The notes beneath the pieces were generated by a model. The model was not told the origin of the DNA, did not search any database, and worked only from the letters and a program-made list of their open reading frames with translations. Shown here one piece after another: positions 39,501-49,826 of a stretch of DNA of 64,000 bases (positions are counted from its first letter, which is position 1; each line of letters begins with the position of its first letter). Both the position numbers and the translations under genes were made by a program. The stretch lies in assembly GCA_947561395.2 (NCBI GenBank), contig OX387183.1:59379915-59443914 (forward strand). Reading direction: 5' to 3'. The stretch is from Buxus sempervirens. Taxonomy: Eukaryota > Streptophyta > Magnoliopsida > Buxales > Buxaceae.

Positions 39501-42500
39501 CCTTTGAGCTTATCAGATGTGCCTCTGGGTCAAGAAGCCTCCACATCTCTAAAGCATAATCTCTTTCAGCCATTGTACAGACATAAACTTCAAAACGTTT
39601 CCGTCCTTTTGCTGTTAAATAACTTCTCAAATCCTCCCAAGCAGGTCTTAACCTCACAAGCACACTAGTATCTCGAATCTGCAGAAATATCACAAGAAAA
39701 GGCTTTAAAGTCTCCAATTCAAACAAATGACTCGCAACTGAAGTAGTTCCATCACACAAAATATATCTTTAACCAGCATGTGGATAGCAATGATACAAAA
39801 TGTCTGCAAGCTTAATTTTCCAAACCAGGAATAACATAAATAGCTAGAAGAAAGATTGAGTACTCATTGTGCCACTTTTCGAAACCTAACAAAAGACGCG
39901 AATGAAACATAGTCTGCAATTCAAACTCGCATTTAAAGCACAAAAAGTTACATACCATGAATTGAAGTTGAAAATAACATTTTAAGTATCATCAACACTT
40001 GTGCAAAGAATCATCACTGAATCCAACAGGGATCTAATATGATTTTGTATAAAGTTGAATAAGAAAATAAAGGAGCAATAGACACCTCTGTGTCACCTCT
40101 TCCAGCATCCCTTCAAGTGACAATAAAACTATGCTCCTAGACCATGTGTTATGGTGGAAGAACTCAACTGACTCTTTGTGGCCTAGAAATCCATCCCACA
40201 TCAAAAATCACTCTCAACATCTACCAAGCCAACTTTTCCGTCACCCTTAGAATGATGGATTGGAAATAAAGGGGAAACAAAATAGAAAAAACACTATTGA
40301 ACATCTCGCACTTTCAGCTAGACCTCCAAACTCTCTTCAAATTAGCTGATATGTTGTTCTATGTGCCCACAAGCATGGTGTAGACCAGTCACCAATATCC
40401 AAAGACCATCTTAAGCACCAAACTAACTGTATGACTGCATATGCATTCCCCCCAAACACTAAGAAATTGATAAGATCATTCCATTGTTCATAAAAATGCA
40501 CCCTTAATCATGGAGTCCGGTGCAATGCCCTTTGAGATTAAAAACAACTTCAAAACCCAATAACGATAATATGCTGAATGGTTCACCATTTCCATTATTT
40601 AACAGCGAGTTCTATTATGGATTCAAACCCATGATCATAGAATAGAAGCAAATCTATTCAGCATAGTGTGTTTTCACACTTGACCATTTAAGATTGTCTG
40701 CATGGCACAAATCGTCTAAATGTAGCCTGATTTCAAGATGTTTCCAGTTATTATCTCTAGATAAATCAATCAACCAATAGCCAAAATTACTTTATAACTG
40801 ACTGCATACACGTTCTTTTTTGGTGCTCCGTCCTCTTATATCTTTCAATAACTACCCTCTAACATCTTCTCACAGCTGCCCCCCCCCCCCCCCCAAGGTT
40901 TCACTTTACATTCCTTAGCCATCTTAACATTTTCACTCTCAAATATGTTCATTCCTTATCTTTCCTAATCTTCCCACCCATCCATCTCAACATCCACATC
41001 TTAGCAACACTTATCCTATGTAGTATGTACTTTCTTTTTTATTGCTCAAAATTAAAATCCATATATAAAAACAGAACTAATGCCCTTATAAAATTTTCTT
41101 TTTAGTTTTAGTAGTACATGTCAATCACATTATACTGCAGACACACCTCTCCATTTAATCCATCCAGTTGTAACTCCAGGTGCAATATCCTCATCAATGT
41201 CTCTTTCCTTGTGAATAATTAACCCAAGATAATGAAATTTATTACTTTTAGAAATCTTCTGATTCACAATTCTTACAATTACTTCATCTCTACCATTATT
41301 TCTATAAAGTTACACTCCATATACTCGGTCTTAGTAATGATTCTTTGCAAATAAACAACTAAAATCATAATGTATTTGCCTAAAAACATAAGTAGAAATT
41401 GGAGGGGGCAGAATGGTTTTATGCTGTCATATTTGAATCATATTCTACAATAAACCTCTGCCCAACACAATATGACAAAAGCCAACTACTCGTGGCCACC
41501 TTCCGTTCATTCAAATAGAAACCGAACTTTGTAGTCTCCTCCCTTAGGCATAAAGGTAAGTTTGAAGTATTGCCTAAGACCTTCAAGGCAGACTCTACCT
41601 TGAAGTAATTAATTATAAAAATGCCTAAAAGAAAGGACCTTCCTATTTCCTTCCCTTTAGGCACGATCCAGGATGCAAAACCCCCGTATTTACTTCATAC
41701 TGAAAATGGTTTGTTATCATCTTTGAAAGCTTTGCCATTGAAGGTATTCCTAAAAGTATGCACAATTTTCCCCACCACTTTGACAACAAGGCTTTTAATT
41801 GCAATGTTACTAGATATGACTAGCAATATATTGGGGAAAAGCTATCAAAATGGGGAAATTTTCCACCAGTTTAAGGAAACATTGAGAAATTACCACAAAC
41901 ACTTTACTTTAAGGCCAAAAACGTTATTACATCTAAATAAATATGCCAAAAAAATTCAGAAAAGATAAAAAAAAAATAAATATATAATAAAGACCCTAGA
42001 ATGAAGAAAGCTTACATGTATGATGTCAAGTGTTAACCGTAAACATAAAGAAGAATATGATATTGTAACAGAATGAAAATGGACTTAGAAGTCATAAAAA
42101 TATCATAAAGTTTGAAAGTCACAGAATAACATAATTTTATTTACCTAATTTTGATTCAACTTATTTTGGCCCACCAATGCCAAAACATGCTTGAAGTTAT
42201 ATCGTAAAGCATCTCCTATTGGTAATGACTAATCAAATTGTCACCTAATTGATCCCCCCCCCCCCCCCCCCCCCCCCCCAAAATAAGGTGGAAAAAGGAA
42301 CAGGGTTCAAACTTAGCCCCCTAATGTTAGCCTCGTATTCCTGAATATGCCTTAGTCTCGCCATCAGAAACTCAGATAGCTTCCTCTTAAATGTTCTAAA
42401 CCATTAACTCTGCCCTTTCATCTTTGATCCCAATGATTTTTGTGCATTTCTGGTCCTGACACTACATAAAGATAACTTTAATCTTCCATTACAATAAATG

Positions 42501-43740
42501 ACTGAATGAAATGTTCTGAAATTCCTAGCCTGGCCACACTTAGATCTATAACTTGATCAAATTGTCTAAGTATGTAAAAGTTTCGTAATTTATAATTTCA
42601 ACAAGGATTAAAATTTTTCTACTTCCAGATATTTCAGAGAGACTCTTGTTATACTAAAAACAAATTCCCTGTGTTAATGCAATAACTTTTTCTATCATCC
42701 ATTTCTTAATAAACTCTTTTTTACTTATGTTTGCTTGTCGCACAACTGTAAAGCAAATTAACCAAATTAATCAACCTCAATCTGCTCAAAAGCCATGAAT
42801 CATAAATCTAGGATCAGGTCTATGGTTAAAGATACAAGTTATCTTCAAAAAACTGATGAATATTCAATGGCAACTAATACAAGAAAATAATAAGTTTTTA
42901 TTACCTCTGGATTGATCCGAGTAAGGACAATATTCTTTTCTTGCAACCTAATAACAGGCCGAAAAAGTCGCTCCTGGTTATCAGACAATGGATGAACTTC
43001 CTCTGGCTGAACCTTCAGTAGCTTTCCATTATCGGTGACGGCATCATTCTCTACATACTGCTTTAGAAGTGCTTTATCCTCTATGTAACGTCTGAGCTCA
43101 GCACACATTCCGGAAACTCTAAGGGAATCGGTTTCACATTCAAGCCTACGTTGGAGAGCTTCAATTCTGTCCTCGAAAGACTTCATTGTGTTTGCAACAA
43201 TAAGCGTTTCATCCAGATCAAAAACAATAGCAAGGCATCGGAGGTTTAGCATTCCAAGGCAAGAGTCGTAAAGGCCTAAAGAGACAGAAAAACACCAGAA
43301 GGAGGGAATCTTCTGCTTGCTCGGCATTGCCACCAAATGCAGCTCTTCATCTCCCAGCAAAACGACGGCAGTCTATAAAACGAACACAAAAAGACAAATC
43401 CAAAGAGTTAGGTCAAGACATCAAAACATTTACCAATTGGTCAAGAAAAAGCATATCTACGCGAAAAAACCTGGGAATGATGAAGGCAAGAGGAATGAAG
43501 CTCGATCAATGGAGATTGTTCGACTAGAGGTTTCGCCTCAAGCTTGCATCGAACTGCAAAAGGAGAAATCGTTTGTAGAACTGAGAGAGGAGGGCATCTT
43601 TCGCTCGACGATGAGAAGTGATGAATTCTGATCTCGTTGTTTGGAAACTGAAGATCCTGATTTTTCACGGGACAAACATCTACTTCTCCCAAACACGAGT
43701 TGGCATGAGAGACCACCAACTTTAACCCTAACCGATTCAT
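21582..43740 (-). CDS. CPL2: CPL2-like RNA polymerase II CTD phosphatase, 15 exons
   Basis: Nuclear Ser-phosphatase of the FCP1/CPL family acting on the RNA polymerase II C-terminal domain; Arabidopsis CPL1/CPL2 act in stress, auxin and RNA processing. Exons in order: 43740-43471, 43372-42905, 39678-39468, 37644-37487, 36683-36613, 36482-36377, 36285-36196, 36035-35634, 35508-35445, 32652-32516, 32435-32382, 29308-29212, 25484-25324, 24535-24462, 21687-21582. Phases join throughout to 822 residues (Arabidopsis CPL2 about 770 by memory). The catalytic DxDxT motif is VFDLDETL with D142, D144 and T146. Further blocks are [16 protein letters not shown] and [13 protein letters not shown], then a disordered middle with [20 protein letters not shown]. 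One double-stranded-RNA-binding domain lies at about 645-715 ([28 protein letters not shown]); CPL1 has two. The ATG at 43740 matches the family start MNRLGLK. Intron 3 has a GC donor. Span is 22 kb because introns carry transposon relics. Confidence 0.9.
21990..22985 (-). mobile_element. Degenerate RTE-clade LINE in CPL2 intron 14
   Basis: Read on the minus strand with stops and shifts ignored, this shows the RTE reverse-transcriptase series in order: a FMTGRFP-like patch, [27 protein letters not shown] and [17 protein letters not shown]. These correspond to the family blocks around FxDLEKAYDRV, FRYLGSxI and MRMLRWMCGxTRxD. Endonuclease and ends are not visible. An old relic, in the same sense as CPL2. 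Confidence 0.75.
24150..24169. repeat. (TA)n microsatellite
   Basis: Run of alternating T and A of about 18-20 bp within CPL2 intron 14. Confidence 0.9.
26520..26900 (+). pseudogene. Possible Ty3-type retrotransposon relic in CPL2 intron 12
   Basis: The plus strand reads WLDLYQED in one frame, followed in another by [19 protein letters not shown]. This resembles the region of Ty3-type RNase H ending in ...KVADALSR. The match is short and frame-broken, and other domains were not seen. An unrelated chance resemblance is possible. Confidence 0.3.
27871..28912. repeat. Direct repeat pair of about 320 bp in CPL2 intron 12
   Basis: Segments 27871-28190 and 28593-28912 align along their length with many substitutions and small indels. 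Shared landmarks include GTAAGCCACCAG, CATCATTATTC, AAATCATGCTTCT and AATCTCAGAAAGTACTTGA. Non-coding. Either an old local duplication or two copies of one dispersed repeat. Confidence 0.75.
30750..31440 (-). mobile_element. Degenerate RTE-clade LINE in CPL2 intron 11
   Basis: The minus strand reads [19 protein letters not shown] and then [20 protein letters not shown] with GNEHT, matching the end of RTE-clade reverse-transcriptase proteins. The stretch normally between these blocks (after KWR) is missing, so there is an internal deletion. Several stops. Same family as the relics at 21990 and 40830. Confidence 0.75.
31460..31660 (+). mobile_element. RTE-like LINE 3' end with internal 35-bp duplication
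   Basis: The plus strand reads [20 protein letters not shown], then [11 protein letters not shown] and a stop, followed by a TGATGATGATGA tail. This resembles the C-terminus and short 3' repeat of RTE-type elements. A perfect 35-bp piece (GAGCACGATGGAGAGACAAG...) at 31478-31512 is repeated at 31578-31612, exactly 100 bp apart. Orientation is opposite to the relic next to it. Confidence 0.6.
33544..33560. repeat. (TC)n microsatellite within a CT-rich tract
   Basis: Short TCTCTC run inside a generally pyrimidine-rich part (about 33350-33610) of CPL2 intron 9. Confidence 0.8.
38820..39345 (+). pseudogene. hAT transposase relic (DUF659 region) in CPL2 intron 3
   Basis: Reading plus-strand frames through stops gives [63 protein letters not shown] and [18 protein letters not shown]. 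In this order they match the hAT transposase blocks usually seen as FLKSVDAS, NVVQVVTDN, WTPCAAHCIDL, FIYNHTWVL and TRFATNFIAL. There are several in-frame stops, so it is long dead. It is antisense to CPL2. The ends of the element were not found. Confidence 0.7.
40830..41350 (-). mobile_element. Degenerate RTE-clade LINE in CPL2 intron 2
   Basis: The minus strand reads [20 protein letters not shown] and GWIKWRGVS, a near-textbook RTE block, and further on a counterpart of the segment at 22050. The string TCTCAAATATGTTCATT is shared exactly with the relic at 21990. A run of 16 C's (40879-40894) interrupts it. Confidence 0.8.
42254..42279. repeat. Poly(C) tract, 26 bp
   Basis: Uninterrupted run of 26 C's on the plus strand (G's in the CPL2 transcript sense) in CPL2 intron 2. 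Length may be inexact because such runs are prone to sequencing error. Confidence 0.85.
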
Positions 43741-43895
43741 CAGAAAGACTGACTGCAAATGAATCGCAAAGCCAGCGAAGAACAATTCGTTGCATGAAAC
43801 AGAATGCTTCTCGGGACAATAAGAAAACTAGGGTTCGTTGAAATCGGAGAAGCCACCCCTCCCTCGTTCAGGCCCGCAATGTCCGTATACGCATG

Positions 43896-43904
43896 TATAT
43901 ATAA
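43896..43904 (-). promoter_or_regulatory. Possible TATA box of the CPL2-like gene
   Basis: On the minus strand CCTTATATATAC lies about 155 bp before the ATG at 43740, giving a plausible start about 30 bp downstream and a leader of about 125 nt. Based on motif and position only. Confidence 0.4.
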
Positions 43905-43984
43905 GGCAACGCCCGGGGAAAGCGAGGAATGTGTCCGTTGTCCTGTTTTCAATTTTTTTGCAAAATTACGCTGACACCCTTAGA

Positions 43985-45490
43985 CGCCGTTTGCATCCCA
44001 AGCAAATGGGCATTATAGAATCTGATTCTATAATCCAAAATGTATGTTTGGTTAGAATTTTAATGCCGGATTCTACTATTCGATTATATAATCAAGCTCA
44101 TAATCAGAATCTACTTTTTTGGTGATTATAGGGATTATGGACATTGGTGACTTATATTTTCAAATTTTGTGATTCTAGAGATTATGTATAACATATTATA
44201 ATAAATAATAAAATTATAAGTATTATAATATAATATATTCTGTTATATGATATATAATTAATAATATAATATTAAATTATATTACACATAATATAAGTAT
44301 TATTAATATAAATATCATTATTATAATAATATTATACATTATTATAATATATATAATAAATTAAATTTCAATATAATGTACATTATAATTAATTCTTATT
44401 ATTATTATTATTATTATAACTTATATTATATTTTATGTTATAATAAACAAAAATTTTATTATATTATAATAAACATATAATTATATCATAAAATATATAT
44501 ATATATATTATAATATAATAAAGTTATTATAATATTATGCTTATAATATCATAATAAAATGAATATATTATAATATATTGTAATAAAATTAATATTATAT
44601 TTAATATAATAACAATCTATAAATTATAATATAACTTATATTAGAATTTGTGTTATAATAAACATAAATTATATTATATTATTATATCAATAATATTACA
44701 TGTAATAATATTAAACATATTAATATATTATATATTTTAAACATATTAATATTTATAATATTATATTGTTATAATAAACATATTATATACATATATATTT
44801 AATATATTAATATATTATATTTAATATAATAATATTCAAATTTAATATTATATTAATATTAAAATAATAATATATATTAATATATTTAACAAATTTAATA
44901 TTATAATATATTATATTTTATTAAATTTAGTATTACAATAAATTTATTATAATATTATATATAATATAAATAAATTTTGAGTTATAATAAACATAAATTA
45001 TATTGTTATAAAATTATATATTATAATATAATTTATATTATAAATAATAATATAGTTTATATTATAATATATATAATATTTTGTTATTATATTATTATAA
45101 TATTATTAAAATACTATTAGTGTTATTATATTACACATAATATAAATAATATTATTATTATATTATTATATATAAATTTATATATTATACAAAATATACA
45201 TATTACGTAATAATATATATGATTTTAAATAAGACTTTAATTTTTCTATATATATTATATAATTTTTGTAATTTTTAATAAAAAAACTTCAAATTTAATC
45301 TCAATAATCAGTGTCAACCAAACAAGATTCCAAATTCTAATTTAAAAATATAAGTTCACAGCCCAAGTTATCCAAATAGGATTTTGGTTTTCTAAAATCG
45401 AGAAAATATAATCTGGATTATAGAATCTAAGATTAGAATCCTAACCAAGATTCTATAATGCCGACCAAATGCCATCACGGTTTGGATGCT
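43985..45490. mobile_element. AT-rich fold-back region, possible MITE-like element
   Basis: About 1.1 kb (44150-45260) consists almost only of A and T in TAATATTATA-like words. On the left lies CATTATAGAATCTGATTCTA (about 44011), and on the right the reverse complement gives CATTATAGAATCTTGGTTAG (from about 45460), so short inverted repeats with AGAATC/GATTCT palindromes bracket the tract. It separates CPL2 (5' side) from the kinase gene (3' side). Could be a degenerate DNA transposon or merely AT-satellite-like expansion; a matrix-attachment role is possible but not shown. Confidence 0.5.
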
Positions 45491-46341
45491 TAAAAAAAAT
45501 TGGGTAATTGCTAAAATTCTAGCATTTTGTTTTTGGATGATAAGAAACTAGGAGCAGCGCACATGCAATATTGTACATAGAGAAAGGGAACGGTTTTGCA
45601 GCTGTCCAGATTTTAAATAAATAGATACAATTTTGACTATTTTAGCCCGTATTAATTATGCCTCATCAAGGAACAATAAAGGCTTTTCGGGGAAGTTATG
45701 CATAGTTGTTGGCACACTTCCCAATGGGCCTAATATTATACAGATTTATAAGAATTCTAAATCAACTTTCCAATTATACTCTTAAATCGAAGTGAACGAA
45801 ACCAAAGCTATTAGGGAGAATTTCAGGTTTTATATTAACCCATATAACACACATAGTAATACATGTATGTACTTGTATCAACGTAACCCTATATACAATT
45901 ACGTAGGTGAGTAATTATAGGGAGATATGAGAAACATTCAAATAGTTACAGGGGGTATAAGAAACATTCAAATCAAACACAATTTTTTTTTACCAAAATG
46001 CGGCACAAAAAAAAAACTGAATAACCTGTAGGAACAAAAAACAACAACATGCGAGCTAGGGAAAAAGGACAATAACAAGAAGAACAAGGTATTATTCTTT
46101 CCATCCTCCAACCAGTAAAATCAATCAAACAAACGGAGACTGTGGAATCACTCAACTGGCTGGATCATATTTACAAGTAAACAATTTTTGTCTACTAACT
46201 CCTTTTCTCAGGACAACCCCAATATCAACATCAAAAACTGAATACTTACTCTTCTATATAGGACAAATAGGTCAACAAAAGAAGAAGAAAAAAAAAGGAC
46301 AACAGTTAACTATAGTGGATGATGAAAATTGGGGCTCCATC
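45491..46341. other. 3' flank of the kinase gene
   Basis: AT-rich spacer; the part near 46341 is probably the 3' UTR of the minus-strand kinase. No family-like open frame. Confidence 0.4.
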
Positions 46342-49300
46342 TCACCTAGGATGCATCTGTGTTATGGTTTCAGATGAGTTGTTTATGCATGCTGAACTAA
46401 TTAATAGATTAATAGATTGTTTGCCTTTTTTACCATGAGAGGACAAGGTCTCCTGTGAACTAACACTGCCTAAACATTGAGGGGTACGTCCCTTGTAAAC
46501 ACCAGGCTGGGTCAGAGCCTTCTCATTTATGCTTATCTCCCTGGTTAGCATCTTTACCACTTGCTTTATGGAGGGCCTATTCTGTGCTGCTGCTTGGGTG
46601 CAAAAGAGTGCAACCTTGATAAAGCGCACTACCTCATCTTTTGGATACTCAATTAGTTCAGGATCAACAAGGTCCAGGAGTCTATCTTCCTCTTTGAGTT
46701 TCCACGTCTGCAATATCATTCCGAGATCATTCAACTTAACTAAATATAAGAAAAGCTCCACAGAAGTTTCATAAAAAAAATTTCTGAAAGGAAGACAATA
46801 GAGCCACAAAAATTGTAATCAAGTTTTATAATAAAGAGAAAGGAAAAACTTTGAACTTTAAGTTATAGATTGTTTTAGGGAGATACCCATTCCAAAAGAT
46901 TCGTCAGATTCTCTCCAAATGCTGCCTTACTACTGCTACTCCCACTTATTGTTTCAAGTACAACAACCCCAAAACTGTAGATATCAGCCTTCTTTGTTAG
47001 CTGTCCTAGCAATGCATACTCTGGTGCCAAATAACCCCTATATACATAAAGAAGTTGAATTATAGGATTCAGGGATAAATAGGAACACAATGCTGTATGA
47101 TGAATTACAGCATAACCTATATAGTCAACGATATTAATGCTTTATTGTATCTTCTCAAGACTTACATTACATAGTGCATGTGCAAGAAGACCACACAAGA
47201 AGTGAAAGTTTTACATAAAAACATATTTACATACATACACAAATGCAACACAACCTCACAGCTAAAAAGTACATATACAATGTGCGTGTGCATGTGCAGC
47301 AGCGCATTACATAATAAAAGGCTTTTTATGAGATATTTTCTTTGTATCTAACTAGGAACATGTGGAAGGACTTGTACATGGTGCTAAGAATGTTGAGATA
47401 CCATTAATTTTCAAAATTTTTAGAATTTGTATTCTGAACAAAAAAAGGAAGTTGGTGCTTGCACTCTTCTCATACAACTGACAAAATATAAACTTCTGTG
47501 AAATTCTACAACAGAAAATAACTAACTTATCTTGATATATTCTCAGAAAATCCAGAGGTATTTGTCATGTTTGACATTGTGAAGAAACTACATAAATAAT
47601 TTAGCTTCATGAGATCCATCCTTTTATAATCCATAGGTAAGTTACCATGAAAAAAGTGGCAATCATTTGAGTTTCAAACATCTTTTAGGTACTTTAGAAA
47701 TACAACAGTGGAGACTACCGCGTTCAGCATGTTTGTCCAGCATGCAAACAGAGAGACAAATTTGAGGATCCTAAAATTCCATGGGGTACACATCCCAATA
47801 CAAGTTTACATAAATGTTTAAAACAGCTGGACAGCTCACTAAATAATAAATGGATGCAATAAAAAGCAATGCTTACATTGTTCCTGCCACTCGGGTACTG
47901 AGATGAGTTACATTGTCTGGAAAAAGTTTTGCCAGTCCAAAGTCTCCAATTTTAGGATGAAAGTTTCCATCCAGAAGTATGTTGCTAGCCTTAATATCTC
48001 GGTGGACAATTTGAATACCAGCTTCCTCATGAAGAAATGCAAGACCACGAGCTGTACCCGTGCAGATAGCAGCTCTCTTAGGCCAATCCAAGACAATACA
48101 GTTATTCCTTGAACCTGAAACGACACATGATGGAAATCAGTATAGTCAGGAACTTGTAACCCAGAATTGAGTCTACTAAAGTGAAACAAAGGTGTTTTGA
48201 ATTGATAAGATTGGTGTTGTCGACAGTTCTTAAAATTATCACAATTCTTTGATATGTAACAAGAACTTAATTTCTGACTTTAATATAGTATAAGAAATAT
48301 TGTCCACTTCACATTTTTCAAATGTGATGCCTTTTCTGGATCAATTTTCATTAGAATGTAAGGTACATGCCTCCTTTAAGCCTAGCTGATTCTTCAAATA
48401 CTTGACTTGTTATGATTTGAAGAGGGTTAGACATGGCTAAGTTATAAACCTGCTAAGATTTCCACAAATATGCAGTTCTGAAAAACTAGCTTTAAGAAGA
48501 GTCTGATCATTACCAAGTAAAGCACTCGCCAGGCTCCTGTTTTCCAGATACTCGTAGACCAAAATCCGGTTAGTGCCCTCTATACAACACCCAATGAGTT
48601 GAACAAGATTTGGGTGTCTAACACTTGATATCATATTGATCTCAGTCAAGAACTCACGACTTCCTTGTTTAGATTCGGCAGATAGAGACTTGACAGCAAC
48701 TTGTTTTTCATCCCTTAGAACTCCCTGGAGTTACAGATGAACAAAGCAGATAACCAAAATAATAGAAGTGGACAACCCATGCTTGATTTTCTCTTAAGTG
48801 GTAAATCAATGTGGTATAAATAAAGATAAATGACAGGAATGAGAGAATCATGGGAAGGAGGATGATTATTGAACTCACTCTGTAGACAACTCCAAAGCCA
48901 CCCCTTCCTATTCTATTTGATGGATGGAAGTCTCTTGTGGCAGACCTCAGAGAATTATAGGAAAATAGCCTTACATTATGTGCAGTGATCTCTAGCCATA
49001 GATAAACAAAGAAAACAACCCTAAAGCATATCAGTATCTAAAATGGAAAAAGTTATTCATGAATGTAACATTCATGGAAAAAGATAAAAGGCAGGAAAAA
49101 TTATCAGGAAATAGCATTCATGCCCATGCATAAAAGAGAAAACTATCATGCTACTTCCCTCCTTGTGAAGATATACTCTATGACATCAAATCTTAAATGG
49201 CCCATGGGCAGAGCCTGATTAACCACAAGGAGCTTATAGAAGTCAAAAAGTGTTATTTTGTTGAGTGCTCTTCTTCGAACTAGCCACAAATTGGACTAGC

Positions 49301-49826
49301 CACAAATCGAAAATGAATTCCTGAAAAAAATTTCAAAGAAATGTGAAGACTCAAACTAGCTTGTCTAAATTGTTGAGTGCTCTTCTTCAAACAGATTCCT
49401 GCTATTACAGAATTTATAAAGTAAAATCAACCACTTGTAAATGTCACATGGACTCAAGATATTTAATCCCTTATCCTCTGGACAAGTAAAAGATGATTAA
49501 GATCACAACATCATCAAAAACCTAGTAATGAAAAAAAAATCTAATAAAAGCCTATTGTACCCGTTTCAAGAAACTGAACTTCGTCTCGAAAAGGTATAGT
49601 CAAGGAGGATAACTACAGTCGTCAAAGAAAATAAAGATATTTGAAAAACGGAACATATTCAAAGATTAAAAATTACTCAGCTTCAATATGTGGAACTAAA
49701 ACAGATAATAATATGAATCTGTCATACAAATTTCATCACATTCGGCTTCTTACCTTCTGATTCATCTAGACTGCGATTGTTCTCTTTTCTACAAAGCTTC
49801 AACATACCAAAGCAGCTAAAACTCAT
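46342..49826 (-). CDS. Receptor-like cytoplasmic kinase of the cold-responsive protein kinase 1 type, six exons
   Basis: Exons 49826-49754, 48991-48879, 48724-48514, 48114-47877, 47037-46887 and 46707-46342 join in phase to 383 residues. There is no signal peptide or membrane helix. The N-terminus MSFSCFGML has a Cys that could be lipidated, but no Gly2 for myristoylation. Kinase landmarks: [11 protein letters not shown] loop, VAVKSL Lys, [33 protein letters not shown] (an RD kinase), [28 protein letters not shown] and [19 protein letters not shown]. It closely resembles Arabidopsis At1g16670 (CRPK1) and especially At3g09010 as I remember them. CRPK1 acts at the plasma membrane in freezing response by phosphorylating 14-3-3 proteins; whether this copy does so is inference. 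The Ser-rich tail is shorter than in Arabidopsis. All introns are GT-AG. Confidence 0.9.

Noticed and set aside
41621-41968. 115-codon plus-strand open frame
   Set aside because: Located in CPL2 intron 2, no domain-like content, and no splice or promoter support.
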